Source: Pseudarcicella hirudinis (GTDB lineage: Bacteria; Bacteroidota; Bacteroidia; Cytophagales; Spirosomataceae). From it: 64,000 bases of DNA. Below, piece by piece: positions 16,498-25,504 of this stretch. The stretch lies in contig NZ_FOXH01000015.1 of assembly GCF_900115665.1 (NCBI RefSeq), positions 1-64,000 of the forward strand. The letters run 5' to 3'. Within the stretch, counting starts at the first letter, position 1; each line of letters starts with the position of its first letter. The notes beneath the pieces are model-generated. The model saw only the letters and a list, made by a program, of their open reading frames with translations. It did no database searches and was not told where the DNA came from. Both the position numbers and the translations under genes were made by a program.

Positions 16498-17091
16498 ATG
16501 GAATTAGATTTTAATAAACAGGATGGACTCATTCCCGCCATTATTCAGGATGCCCTGACAGACAAAGTATTGATGCTGGGTTATATGAATCAGGAATCAC
16601 TTGAAAAAACGGAGAAAGAAGGAGTGGTTACTTTTTTTAGCCGCTCAAAACAAAGGCTCTGGACAAAAGGAGAAACTTCTGATAATTTTCTGCATGTCGT
16701 TGAGATATTGAAAGATTGTGATGATGACACACTTTTAATTAAGGTAAATCCTGCCGGACCAACCTGTCATACCGGAGCAGATACCTGCTTTAATGAAAGC
16801 AACCAGGGGAAAGCCGCCTGGTTGAATCACTTAAAAAGAGTAATTCGTGACCGGAAAAATAACCCTTCTGAAAAATCATATACAGCAAGCCTTTTTCAGA
16901 AAGGAACCAATAAAATTGCTCAGAAAGTTGGAGAGGAAGCAGTGGAACTGGTAATTGAAGCAATGGATAATAATGATACTTTGTTTAAAGAGGAGGCTTC
17001 AGATTTGCTTTTCCATTATCTGGTGCTATTGGAACAAAGAGGAATTGATTTTGATGAAATCATTGATGTACTCCGTGCGAGACATAAATAA
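16498..17091 (+). CDS. hisI: Bifunctional PR-AMP cyclohydrolase / PR-ATP pyrophosphohydrolase
   Basis: This 197-residue protein joins the two steps before HisA. The N-terminal HisI domain (about residues 1-105) has the zinc/metal site motifs GYMNQESL, WTKGETSDN and GPTCHTGADTCF with its paired Cys residues. The C-terminal HisE domain (about 112-197) has the KGTNKIAQKVGEEAVELVIE helix with its acidic metal-binding residues. The fused hisIE order is common in Bacteroidota. A membrane protein gene follows 26 bases later and may ride on the same transcript. Confidence 0.95.
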   Translation: MELDFNKQDGLIPAIIQDALTDKVLMLGYMNQESLEKTEKEGVVTFFSRSKQRLWTKGETSDNFLHVVEILKDCDDDTLLIKVNPAGPTCHTGADTCFNESNQGKAAWLNHLKRVIRDRKNNPSEKSYTASLFQKGTNKIAQKVGEEAVELVIEAMDNNDTLFKEEASDLLFHYLVLLEQRGIDFDEIIDVLRARHK

Positions 17092-17117
17092 CAGCTCTAA
17101 CAACTAAATACTAAACT

Positions 17118-17456
17118 ATGATTAACTTTATTATTCGCTATCTGCTTATTGCCGTGGCCATTATGGTATTGGCAAAGTACATTCAGGGAATTGCAGTTGA
17201 TTCCTTTACTACTTCATTACTGGTTGCTCTGGCAATGGGTTTTCTGAATACCTTCATTAAACCGGTATTGAAATTGCTGAGCTTTCCTATTACAATTCTG
17301 ACATTGGGACTATTTTTACTGGTGATTAACGTAGTGCTGGTATATGTAGTTTCGTATTTCGTACAAGGTTTTACCGTTCACGGTTTTATCCCCCCATTGT
17401 TATTTAGTTTCGGAATTTCCTTGGTTTCTACTATCCTGGGATGGTTTTTTGATTAA
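17118..17456 (+). CDS. YvlD/PF04020-type membrane protein
   Basis: The 112-residue product is almost entirely membrane: four hydrophobic segments at about residues 4-22, 30-48, 55-78 and 88-110, with FLNTFIKPVLKLLSFPITI in the middle. That segment is characteristic of the PF04020 family, which databases label phage holin, although it is a common chromosomal membrane protein with no lysis role shown. It is directly behind hisIE (26 bases) and ends at a strong bidirectional hairpin. Confidence 0.83.
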   Translation: MINFIIRYLLIAVAIMVLAKYIQGIAVDSFTTSLLVALAMGFLNTFIKPVLKLLSFPITILTLGLFLLVINVVLVYVVSYFVQGFTVHGFIPPLLFSFGISLVSTILGWFFD

Positions 17457-17469
17457 GATTTGAAGAAGA

Positions 17470-17515
17470 AATCCGGTAAAAGCAGTGGAAATGCTACATT
17501 TACCGGATTCTTTTA
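17470..17515. terminator. Bidirectional terminator after the his operon
   Basis: AATCCGGTAAA (17470-17480) pairs perfectly with TTTACCGGATT (17499-17509), with an 18-base loop that has its own small stem, followed by CTTTTAT. It ends the his transcript and overlaps the 3' end of the convergent lipoprotein gene. Confidence 0.8.
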
Positions 17516-17896
17516 TGGTGTGCCTTTTTGAAAAGTTACTTCTGTGGCCAGTCCCATTGCGCTGAAACGAATTGCAATTGTCGGGGCATCAGAATGTTTT
17601 TTAATGTCTTCGCAGTGGGTTCCTTTGTCAAGAAAATAGACATAATATTCCTGATTTCGGTCGGCCAGCTGTTGTATGTCAGGTTTGCCCAGATAATCTT
17701 CCATATCGTTTGAACTCACTCCTTTCAACTCTTGTTTCAAGGCTTTCAGCTGCTCAATCATTTGTACTCTGTCTCCTTTGCAGCCACCTTTATCGGCTTG
17801 CCACTTCTCCAGATCAAATCCCTCTAATTTAGGTTTTTTTGTACAAGAGGATATACAAAATAGCAAGGAGAGGAATAAATATTGAATGTATTTCAT
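17513..17896 (-). CDS. Small putative lipoprotein
   Basis: The 127-residue product has an N-terminal hydrophobic signal and a lipobox (CISSC, lipidated Cys at residue 18), so it is probably attached to a membrane. The mature part holds GGCKGDRVQMIEQLKAL and a LGKPDIQQLADRNQEYYVY segment that resembles the SmpA/BamE-like fold found in small envelope lipoproteins; that is a weak resemblance. I do not recognise a specific function. It is a single gene ending at the his terminator and separated by about 100 bases from the aminotransferase. Confidence 0.75.
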   Translation of the reverse strand: MKYIQYLFLSLLFCISSCTKKPKLEGFDLEKWQADKGGCKGDRVQMIEQLKALKQELKGVSSNDMEDYLGKPDIQQLADRNQEYYVYFLDKGTHCEDIKKHSDAPTIAIRFSAMGLATEVTFQKGTP

Positions 17897-18003
17897 GATT
17901 TGTAATTTTTCACGAATTTACGTCAGAAACCTGTAGCAACAAATTCCTGGAAATAAGGTATCAAAATATCTGAAAAACGTCCTCCGGAATTTCCATGGAA
18001 AAA

Positions 18004-19149
18004 CTATAATTTCAATAACTGCTCCCCGGCTTTTTCCAGGGTTTCATCGTCTTTGGCAAAACAGAAACGAAGAATTTTAAAATCGTTTTTCTGATGATAA
18101 AATACGGAAACAGGAATAGAGGCTACGCCGATTTCTTTTGTAAGCCGAACTGCCAGATTAAAATCATTTTCATTGGTAATGTTCTGGTAATTAAGGCATT
18201 GGAAGAAACTTCCCTGCGCAGGAGTATATGAGAATCTGGAGCCCTTAATACAGTCGAGAAACTTGTCCCGTTTATCCTGATAAAATTTAGGAATGGAAAG
18301 ATAATTGTCAGGGTCTTTCAAAAAGTCAGCCAAAGCATACTGAATTGGAGTGACGGTTGAAAAAGTAAGCCATTGGTGAACTTTCCTGAATTCTTCCGTT
18401 AATTGTTTGGGTGCAAGGCAGTATCCTACTTTCCATCCGGTAACATGAAAGGTTTTGCCAAAGGAATTACAGATAAAGCTCCGTTCTTTCAGAACCGGAT
18501 TTCTCAGAAGAGACCAGTGTTCATGCTCATCAAAAATGATATGTTCATAAACTTCATCACCAATGATAAAAATATCCGTGTCTTTTACAATTTCAGCCAG
18601 TTGATTGAGATCTTCCCTGCTCATAACTGTTCCGGTTGGATTATGAGGGGTATTGAGCATTATCAGTCGGGTCTTTTCAGAAATTTTCGATTTTACAAGC
18701 TCCCAGTCAATCTTGTAGGCATTTTCAGGGGAAAGTGTGATATAAACAGGAATACCTCCGTTCAGCGTAATGGCAGGTGTGTAAGAATCATAACAAGGTT
18801 CCAGTAAAATTACCTCATCTCCTTCATGTACAATTGTGGTAACTGCTGCATAAAGAGCTTCTGTAGCTCCTGAGACAATAGTTATTTCAGAATCAGGATG
18901 ATAATTTACCCCGTAAAGTTCAAAAGTTTTCTGAGAAATGATTTCCCTCAAAGGTTGAATCCCGGCCATTGGAGCATATTGATTCATGCCTTTTTTCAGA
19001 TAAAAAGCAACCAGATCCGTAAGTTTCTCGGAACAATTGAAACTCGGAAATCCCTGAGAAAGATTCAGCGCACCATAGTCGCCGGCAAGTTTAGACATTA
19101 CTGTGAAAATGGTGGTTCCGGTATCGGGCTGCTTTGACTGGATTTTCAT
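18004..19149 (-). CDS. Methionine-type aminotransferase (YbdL-like), PLP-dependent
   Basis: The 381-residue protein is a fold-type I aminotransferase with the PLP lysine Lys232 in NSFGKTFHVTGWKVGY, the NTPHNPTG motif that contacts PLP (about 166-173) and the N-terminal LSQGFPSF motif of the kynurenine/methionine aminotransferase group. Methionine aminotransferase returns methionine from 4-methylthio-2-oxobutanoate in the methionine salvage pathway, but no salvage gene is next to it. The next gene on the strand, nagA, lies about 80 bases further down and is unrelated. Confidence 0.88.
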   Translation of the reverse strand: MKIQSKQPDTGTTIFTVMSKLAGDYGALNLSQGFPSFNCSEKLTDLVAFYLKKGMNQYAPMAGIQPLREIISQKTFELYGVNYHPDSEITIVSGATEALYAAVTTIVHEGDEVILLEPCYDSYTPAITLNGGIPVYITLSPENAYKIDWELVKSKISEKTRLIMLNTPHNPTGTVMSREDLNQLAEIVKDTDIFIIGDEVYEHIIFDEHEHWSLLRNPVLKERSFICNSFGKTFHVTGWKVGYCLAPKQLTEEFRKVHQWLTFSTVTPIQYALADFLKDPDNYLSIPKFYQDKRDKFLDCIKGSRFSYTPAQGSFFQCLNYQNITNENDFNLAVRLTKEIGVASIPVSVFYHQKNDFKILRFCFAKDDETLEKAGEQLLKL

Positions 19150-19231
19150 GGTAAAAACCTTTGATTCAAAATTGAATCTATAGACTAAATTATTTTTTGA
19201 GTAAGCAAAATTACAGATGTTTTAAAATGTA

Positions 19232-20350
19232 TTAATCAAACCATTCCAAAACACCATTTTCCATCAGCCCTTTCACCTGAAAGTCGTCGGTAAATAATAC
19301 TAAATAAGCCAGATAATCGGGTGCAATTTTCCCTAATTCATGATCAACTGAAGCAACCTGAGCGGGATAAGCGGAAGCCATTTTCAGCGATTCTTCCAGG
19401 GAAATACCTGCTTTTTCCACACAATTCTGAATGGCTTCAATCATAGAAAGGGCAGAACCTGAAAGTGTTCCCTTACTATCTACAAATTTACCGTTAGCTA
19501 AGGTAAATTTATAATCTCCGGAAGTATCTTCCGTTACAGCATCGGTGATAAGAAATAGTTTATCTCCTTTAATTTTTTTGGAAACTCTGACAGCCGGAAA
19601 ATCACAATGAAAGCCATCGGCAATAATACTAGCCCAAACATCAGAATCGTATGCTGCACCAACCAGTCCTAATTCCCGGCTTTGGTATGGCGACATGGCG
19701 TTGAAAAGGTGGGTAACTCTTTTGATTCCTTTACTGAAAGCTTCTTTTGCCTGATAATAAGTAGCATTAGAATGCCCGGCGGATAATTTAACCGGACTAT
19801 CCAACAGCAATTTCAAGGCAGCATCAGTAAACATTTCAGGAGCGATGGTCATATAAGTATTCAGTCCTTCTGTTGCCTCTAAAATCTGTTGAATAAAAGC
19901 CTCGGTTGGTTTTTGAATAAATGACTCAATATGTGCCCCTTTTTTTACAGGATTAAAGAACGGGCCTTCCAAATGTAAACCCAGTAAGCCTTTTTTTCCG
20001 GATTTCTGATAATTTTTACAAGATTCAATGGCTTCCCACATCATTTCTGTCGGGGAACAGTTAAGCGTAATCTGAAAATGAGAAGTTCCGGTTTTGCGAT
20101 GCTGAATATATGTTTTCTCAATAGAATCCTCTGTTGGTTTACTTGAGAAAAGGCTTCCGCCCCCGCCATATACCTGCAAATCGATAAAAGAGGGAGAGAC
20201 GGAAAGTCCTTTTAAATCTATGATTTCCGCATGGGAAGGAATCTCATTTTCATCAATAATTCCAATGATTTTATTCCCTTCCGTTAAAACTGCTTTTTGC
20301 TGATGTATCTGATCCGAACTGAATATTTTGCCGTTTTTGAGCGCCTGCAT
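19232..20350 (-). CDS. nagA: N-acetylglucosamine-6-phosphate deacetylase
   Basis: NagA removes acetate from GlcNAc-6-phosphate, feeding cell-wall and chitin sugars into glycolysis or amino-sugar synthesis. The 372-residue amidohydrolase shows GLHLEGPFFNPVKKGAH (metal-binding Glu and substrate His), SAGHSNATY and THLFNAMSP with the metal His residues, and LITDAVTED with the catalytic Asp. No nagB or transporter gene is adjacent, so the rest of the pathway lies elsewhere. Confidence 0.94.
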   Translation of the reverse strand: MQALKNGKIFSSDQIHQQKAVLTEGNKIIGIIDENEIPSHAEIIDLKGLSVSPSFIDLQVYGGGGSLFSSKPTEDSIEKTYIQHRKTGTSHFQITLNCSPTEMMWEAIESCKNYQKSGKKGLLGLHLEGPFFNPVKKGAHIESFIQKPTEAFIQQILEATEGLNTYMTIAPEMFTDAALKLLLDSPVKLSAGHSNATYYQAKEAFSKGIKRVTHLFNAMSPYQSRELGLVGAAYDSDVWASIIADGFHCDFPAVRVSKKIKGDKLFLITDAVTEDTSGDYKFTLANGKFVDSKGTLSGSALSMIEAIQNCVEKAGISLEESLKMASAYPAQVASVDHELGKIAPDYLAYLVLFTDDFQVKGLMENGVLEWFD

Positions 20351-20450
20351 GTGAGATATCTGAAACGTTAGTTGATTGTTTTTCCTGATAAATTTAATGA
20401 AGAAGTATGGAAACCTTATCCTTTTCTTCCGGAATAAAATGTTCCTGGTT

Positions 20451-21332
20451 TCAGATATTTACTACCTCAAGTACTATTTTCCAGCTACCTTTACTTTCCT
20501 GTTTCCAGATTCTGAAATAACTGCCGTATTTCCCTTTGGTTTGTACTATTCCCTGAACACAGGCAAGGTCTCCCGAGCTTGCAAGCGTTGTTTTCATACC
20601 TGTAAAGACCAGACTTTTATCTGCTTTTTTGCTCAGAAAATCGGTAGCTTCTTTGATTCCATACACAGAAACCTGACCATTGTACAATAACCTGGCGTTT
20701 TTTGATAAGTGTGGTTCATATGGATTAACAGCTGTTTTGGCATTTTTGCTGTAATAATGATCTGCCATGAAAACAAACCTTTCTGCAATTCCCTGATTTT
20801 TAGGCAATGGTGATGAAAATGATGAAAATGCTTCTGTAATAGTGCCCGGATATGGGTCAAGGGGTTTTGTATGAGTTGAGCCAAGGTCAAAAACGACCTT
20901 CCATGCACCATTACTTTGTTTTTTCCAGAAGGTGGAAAATGTTCCGAAAGCAGTAGGTTTGTCACTTGAAGCAGATGGATGATATTGCCAGTTGCCAACA
21001 GTGTATCCGAGGTCACCGCTGTCTGAAATTTCAGCGAAATAGGGTTGCCATGTTAAAACACCTTTAAAATCACGGTTCTGCCAAAAGGTTTTGGTATTTC
21101 TGGGCTGACCTTTTTCATAATCAACCGCATCATCACTGAGAAAATTCACAAAGGCATTTTTTGTGCCTTTTTCTGCAGAGAATTGTGCGAATTCAAGTTC
21201 TGCTGCAACCATTTGCCTGATACCCTCCCTGGCATTCGATTGAGCGGATATGCCAAATGAGAAAAGGGAAAAAGATAATACAAGTAAAAACCTGAAATGA
21301 AGTTTTATGTTTGAAATGGGCAAATGAGTCAT
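20451..21332 (-). CDS. Secreted protein with two SnoaL/DUF4440-like (NTF2-fold) halves
   Basis: The 293-residue product has a signal peptide ending near residue 32 (hydrophobic core followed by GISAQ). The mature part contains two repeats of an NTF2-like unit: the first about residues 40-150, with FVNFLSDDAVDYEKG and GAWKVVFDLG, the second about 170-293, with NARLLYNGQVSVYGIKEA and KGSWKIVLEV. These small cone-shaped folds usually bind or turn over small molecules, but no catalytic residues stand out. It is about 100 bases upstream of nagA on the same strand and downstream of pbpC. Function unknown. Confidence 0.75.
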   Translation of the reverse strand: MTHLPISNIKLHFRFLLVLSFSLFSFGISAQSNAREGIRQMVAAELEFAQFSAEKGTKNAFVNFLSDDAVDYEKGQPRNTKTFWQNRDFKGVLTWQPYFAEISDSGDLGYTVGNWQYHPSASSDKPTAFGTFSTFWKKQSNGAWKVVFDLGSTHTKPLDPYPGTITEAFSSFSSPLPKNQGIAERFVFMADHYYSKNAKTAVNPYEPHLSKNARLLYNGQVSVYGIKEATDFLSKKADKSLVFTGMKTTLASSGDLACVQGIVQTKGKYGSYFRIWKQESKGSWKIVLEVVNI

Positions 21333-21440
21333 AAAAATTAAATTAGAGTAATCGAAGACTTAAAAATACTTAAAAACCTTCATTTTTATTAAAACGAGTT
21401 TTAAAGCAGTTCATTTTGTCTGGAAATCCTGCTTAGAGTT

Positions 21441-23807
21441 CTATTGCCATTTAACGGTAATCCAGATATCGGTATTTCTTCCTCTGTCGTCCGAGCAGGA
21501 GATTTTGATTTTTCCGGCCTCCGGTTTAAAAAATACATTCTGATTCGCCGGGACTTTTTTAAATAATTTATCATTAATATACCAATATACTTCCTTAACG
21601 CCATTATTGACCTGGCAATCAAGCAATAATTCAGGATTGTCTTCTTTACTCATGAAATATTCTGAACCATCTGTGGGAAAGGAAATAACCGGAGCATTGT
21701 CATTGAAAATTCGGGTACAATCCGGATTATGCGGAGGAATTTTCTGGTAGTTGATATGCCTGGTTTCATAAAATCTGACCAATTCAGGACTTAGATTCGG
21801 ATATAATTTTTGAATAACTCCTTCTGAGGGAAGGCAGCGATTACAAAAGCTCATCGTTTCAGAAGGATTTACCCAGATGTTTTTCAGATGACTGCATCGT
21901 GTCATTTTTGAAACACCGGGAATATAATAATCAATAATCTGATGTGTACAGAAATCTTCAGGAAGATCTCCGCTTTCTGCACAAACTTTTCTCATTGAAA
22001 CATTTTCTGGGGTTCGAAACCATTTTTCAGAAGAATTATAATCGGTGAAATTGAAGATGTCGAACAGTAAAGGGGTTGCAATATTCGCTCCCGAAAGCTC
22101 CGGGACACCCTGCCCTGAAAAGTTGCCAACCCAGACACCTATCGTGTATTTAGCATTGTATCCTATGCTCCAGGCATCTTTTTTGCCAAAAGAGGTTCCG
22201 GTTTTCCAGGCAATTTTAGGCATTCTGTAAGTATAGTCGTAATTATTGGGTAAATCAGGCCTTGTAACCTGATTCAAAATCTGTGTGATAAGGAATGAAG
22301 ATTCAGGTGAAACAATGGCTTCTCCTTTTACGGCTTCATCTGAAAAGTTTTTCAGGAATTTTGCTTTTGCATAATAACCCTGATTCGCAAAAGAGGCATA
22401 TAAATTACTCAGTTCTTCCAACGTTACCCCACATCCGCCAAGAATTAAGGACAAACCAAGTTTAGAGGAATTTTTCCGGATTGCCTGAAAGTCTGATTTC
22501 TTCAGTTTTTCTATGAAAACGGGTGTTGAGACTTCTTTAAGTACTTTTACCGCAGGAATATTCAGTGAATTGGCAAGTGCATATTCTATGGAGACTTTTC
22601 CATGAAAAAGTTTGTCAAAGTTTTCAGGTTCAAATCCTCCGAAATTAGTCGGAACATCATTAATAGCAGTTTTGGGAGTAATGATACCTTTGTCAAAAGC
22701 TGTGGCATATAACAAAGGTTTTAACGTACTTCCGGGAGAACGGATCGCCTGAATCCCGTCCACTTGTCCGCCATCTGCCGGATTATAAAAATCCGAAGAG
22801 CCGACATAGGCTTCTACCTGATGGGTTTGGTTATTAATGACAATAGCAGCAGCATTATGAATATTCATCGAAAATAACCTGCTTACATAATTTTTAACAA
22901 TCTGTTCAATCTGAAGTTGTTTGTTCCGAATAATGGAAGTATGAATATTGGGAATGGTTTTATATTCCTTTTGTAACCTGACCGATAAATGAGGGGCTAA
23001 TTTAGGCGCTTCATTCCTGACCGCATTTAATGGTTCGGAAAGTGCGTCTTCAATCGTCTGGCTGTCAAAAATACCGGCTTGCTGAAAGGATTTTAGCCAC
23101 TTATTTCTTTCTTTAAGAATCAAGGCATTTTTCGTTCCTAATCTCAGACTTGAGGGGCGGTTGGGAATAATGGTCAGGGTTGTAATTTCTGCCAGGCTGA
23201 GTACTTCCGGGGATTTCTTAAAATAAAGAATAGAAGCAGATTTAATGCCTTCTATATTGGAACCGAAGGGTACCAGATTGACGTAGAGCTGGAGTATTTC
23301 ATCTTTTGAATAATGCAGTTCTAATTGCAAAGCCCTGAAAATCTCGGTCAGTTTATTGAGATAGGTTCTTTCTTTCGGGTAAAGCAGGCGAACCACCTGC
23401 ATACTGATGGTACTTGCTCCGGATGTTCTGCGGCCTGTTATGACATTTCTGAAACCTGCACGGAAAATGGCAATCGGGTTAATACCAAAATGCCAGCGAA
23501 ACCATTTATCTTCTTTAAAAATAATAGCCTTTTCAAGTTTGGGCGAAATTTCCTGCAATTCCGTAAACATTCGCCATTTATCCTGAGAATTTAGAAAAGC
23601 ATGAAGAACTCTTCCATCAGAATCAGTAATTAAGGTAGAATATTGTGGATTAGTCTGAAGAGGAAAAATCAGGTCAAGGCTAAAAATCAGGATAATAATC
23701 AAAAAAAATCCCCGGATAAATTTATTCCGGAAGAACCTGTTTCCAAACATCTTTCGTATAAAGCCAGAAAAAGCAGGGAATGTTTGAATATTGGCAGAAC
23801 TCTTCAC
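21441..23807 (-). CDS. pbpC: Penicillin-binding protein 1C
   Basis: This 788-residue class A penicillin-binding protein has a membrane anchor at about residues 32-48, a GT51 transglycosylase domain with the catalytic Glu in FKEDKWFRWHFGINP (about residue 98) and RRTSGASTISMQ, and a transpeptidase domain with the active Ser in RSPGSTLKP (about 360) and KTGTS (about 555). A C-terminal BiPBP_C-type beta domain closes it. The layout is that of PBP1C. In Proteobacteria pbpC usually sits beside a large alpha-2-macroglobulin gene; none is here. It is divergent from a beta-CASP nuclease, with a palindrome between them. Confidence 0.93.
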   Translation of the reverse strand: MKSSANIQTFPAFSGFIRKMFGNRFFRNKFIRGFFLIIILIFSLDLIFPLQTNPQYSTLITDSDGRVLHAFLNSQDKWRMFTELQEISPKLEKAIIFKEDKWFRWHFGINPIAIFRAGFRNVITGRRTSGASTISMQVVRLLYPKERTYLNKLTEIFRALQLELHYSKDEILQLYVNLVPFGSNIEGIKSASILYFKKSPEVLSLAEITTLTIIPNRPSSLRLGTKNALILKERNKWLKSFQQAGIFDSQTIEDALSEPLNAVRNEAPKLAPHLSVRLQKEYKTIPNIHTSIIRNKQLQIEQIVKNYVSRLFSMNIHNAAAIVINNQTHQVEAYVGSSDFYNPADGGQVDGIQAIRSPGSTLKPLLYATAFDKGIITPKTAINDVPTNFGGFEPENFDKLFHGKVSIEYALANSLNIPAVKVLKEVSTPVFIEKLKKSDFQAIRKNSSKLGLSLILGGCGVTLEELSNLYASFANQGYYAKAKFLKNFSDEAVKGEAIVSPESSFLITQILNQVTRPDLPNNYDYTYRMPKIAWKTGTSFGKKDAWSIGYNAKYTIGVWVGNFSGQGVPELSGANIATPLLFDIFNFTDYNSSEKWFRTPENVSMRKVCAESGDLPEDFCTHQIIDYYIPGVSKMTRCSHLKNIWVNPSETMSFCNRCLPSEGVIQKLYPNLSPELVRFYETRHINYQKIPPHNPDCTRIFNDNAPVISFPTDGSEYFMSKEDNPELLLDCQVNNGVKEVYWYINDKLFKKVPANQNVFFKPEAGKIKISCSDDRGRNTDIWITVKWQ

Positions 23808-23835
23808 TATATTTCGGGTCTAATTGTTTGTTATA

Positions 23836-23856
23836 TTTTTTGCAATTTGCAAAAAA
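23836..23856. repeat. Perfect inverted repeat between divergent genes
   Basis: TTTTTTGCAA (23836-23845) and TTGCAAAAAA (23847-23856) form a perfect 10-bp inverted repeat around one base, in the 83-base space between pbpC and the beta-CASP gene. It may be an operator or part of overlapping divergent promoters: a TATTTTTTG-like -7 box is embedded on the plus strand. Confidence 0.5.
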
Positions 23857-23890
23857 ACCTGATAGATAAACGATCTTAAAATATTGATTT

Positions 23891-25291
23891 ATGAAAATTC
23901 AATTTCACGGAGCAGCCAGACAGGTAACGGGTTCCAAACATTTGATTATTACAGAGCAGGGAACCCGGATTCTATTGGATTGCGGACTTTTCCAAGGATT
24001 GAATACACATGAACTGAATCAGAATTTTGCTTTTAATCCGGAAGAGATTGACTATGTGATTCTCTCTCATGCGCATATCGACCATACAGGCCTGTTACCC
24101 CGCTTAGTTGCAAAAGGGTTTTCCGGTCCGATTTATTGTACTGATGCTACAAAAGATTTGGCTGTGATTCTATTGGGTGATTCTGCCCGGATTCAGGAGA
24201 ATGACCTGAACAGGATAAATAAAAGACGTGCCAACAGAGGAGAAGAGCTACTGGAAAACCTTTATTCAGCAGACGATGTTGAACAGACAATCAGCCAGAT
24301 GATTTCGGTGAATTTTAGGGAAAAAGTGCAGATTTGTGAGGAGGTGAGTGCTTATTTTACAGATACAGGACATATTTTAGGTTCCGCAGCAGTTTCTCTG
24401 ACTATTAAGGAAGGAGAGAAAGATATTAAGTTGTTTTTCTCCGGTGACATTGGCCGGCCAAATGATAAGATTTTAAAGAATCCTGAGGCATTTCCTCAGG
24501 CCGATTATATTATTTGTGAATCAACTTATGGGGCGAAATTACACGAAAAAGAGACAGATGTAAAAGCTCATTTGCAGTCTATTGTTCAAAGAGTTTGCGT
24601 CGAACAGAAAGGAAAATTACTGATTCCTGCCTTTTCGGTGGACCGGACTCAGGAACTGGTTTATGCTTTGGATCAATTGGCGCAGGAAGGCCAGTTACCT
24701 CCGATCAAAGTTTTTGTGGATTCTCCCTTATCAGTAAATGCCACATATGTTATGAAAAAACATCCGGAATGCTTTAATCCGGAAATTTTAGAATATTTAA
24801 AACATGGAGACGGAGATGCCTTCGGCTTTCCTAATTTATACTACGTTTCTTCCACAGACGATTCAAAAAAGTTGAATGATCTTAAAGAACCCTGTATTAT
24901 AATTTCATCTTCAGGAATGGCTGAAGCAGGTAGAATCAAACATCATATTGCCAACAATATCGAAGATATCCGCTGCTGTATTTTACTGGTAGGTTACACT
25001 ACCGCCGATAGCCTGGGTGGGCAATTGAAAGCGGGTAATAAAAAAGTGACAATTTTTGGAGATCAATATGATGTGAGGGCGGAAGTTGTAGTAATGGACT
25101 CTTTTTCAGCTCATGCTGATTATCAGGAAATTATTGAATTTCTATCCTGCCAGGAGCAAAGCCAGGTTAAAGAAGTTTTTCTTGTACACGGAGAATACGA
25201 AACCCAGCAAATTTTCAGACAGAAACTTATTGATATAGGCTGGAATAATGTAACAATTCCCGCCATGCGTGAAGAGGTAATATTGAATTGA
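23891..25291 (+). CDS. Metallo-beta-lactamase-fold RNA nuclease (beta-CASP family)
   Basis: The 466-residue protein combines an MBL domain with a beta-CASP insertion, the architecture of RNA-processing nucleases of the CPSF73 type. Motif 2 HAHIDHTG (about 57-64) binds two zinc ions, with further ligands in DTGHILGS and SGDIGRP. The beta-CASP domain holds ICESTYG, PAFSVDRTQE and SGMAEAGRIKHH, and the C-terminal motif FSAHADYQE is intact. The substrate is probably RNA. It is a single gene, divergent from pbpC. Confidence 0.9.
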   Translation: MKIQFHGAARQVTGSKHLIITEQGTRILLDCGLFQGLNTHELNQNFAFNPEEIDYVILSHAHIDHTGLLPRLVAKGFSGPIYCTDATKDLAVILLGDSARIQENDLNRINKRRANRGEELLENLYSADDVEQTISQMISVNFREKVQICEEVSAYFTDTGHILGSAAVSLTIKEGEKDIKLFFSGDIGRPNDKILKNPEAFPQADYIICESTYGAKLHEKETDVKAHLQSIVQRVCVEQKGKLLIPAFSVDRTQELVYALDQLAQEGQLPPIKVFVDSPLSVNATYVMKKHPECFNPEILEYLKHGDGDAFGFPNLYYVSSTDDSKKLNDLKEPCIIISSSGMAEAGRIKHHIANNIEDIRCCILLVGYTTADSLGGQLKAGNKKVTIFGDQYDVRAEVVVMDSFSAHADYQEIIEFLSCQEQSQVKEVFLVHGEYETQQIFRQKLIDIGWNNVTIPAMREEVILN

Positions 25292-25504
25292 TCAGTTTTT
25301 CTGAAAAACTCCGGAATTAATGAAAAAATCATATAATGCAGAACCGGAGCATTTTCAAAATCAGTAAATTGCAGTTTCTCGGCATTTTAGAAAGGGATAC
25401 TGTTGTCAGCGTATTGAAATGAAAAAGGTTTTAACATATTTATAAAGCATTTCGTTAATGAGAAATATGATTTTATAAATGTAAGATCCTAAAGCAAACA
25501 CACC

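Noticed and set aside
17118-17456. Phage holin and prophage remnant
   Set aside because: The protein fits PF04020, which is labelled holin but is a common chromosomal membrane family; no other phage gene is near.
25294-25310. AGTTTTT / AAAAACT hairpin as terminator of the beta-CASP gene
   Set aside because: The stem is short and there is no T-run.
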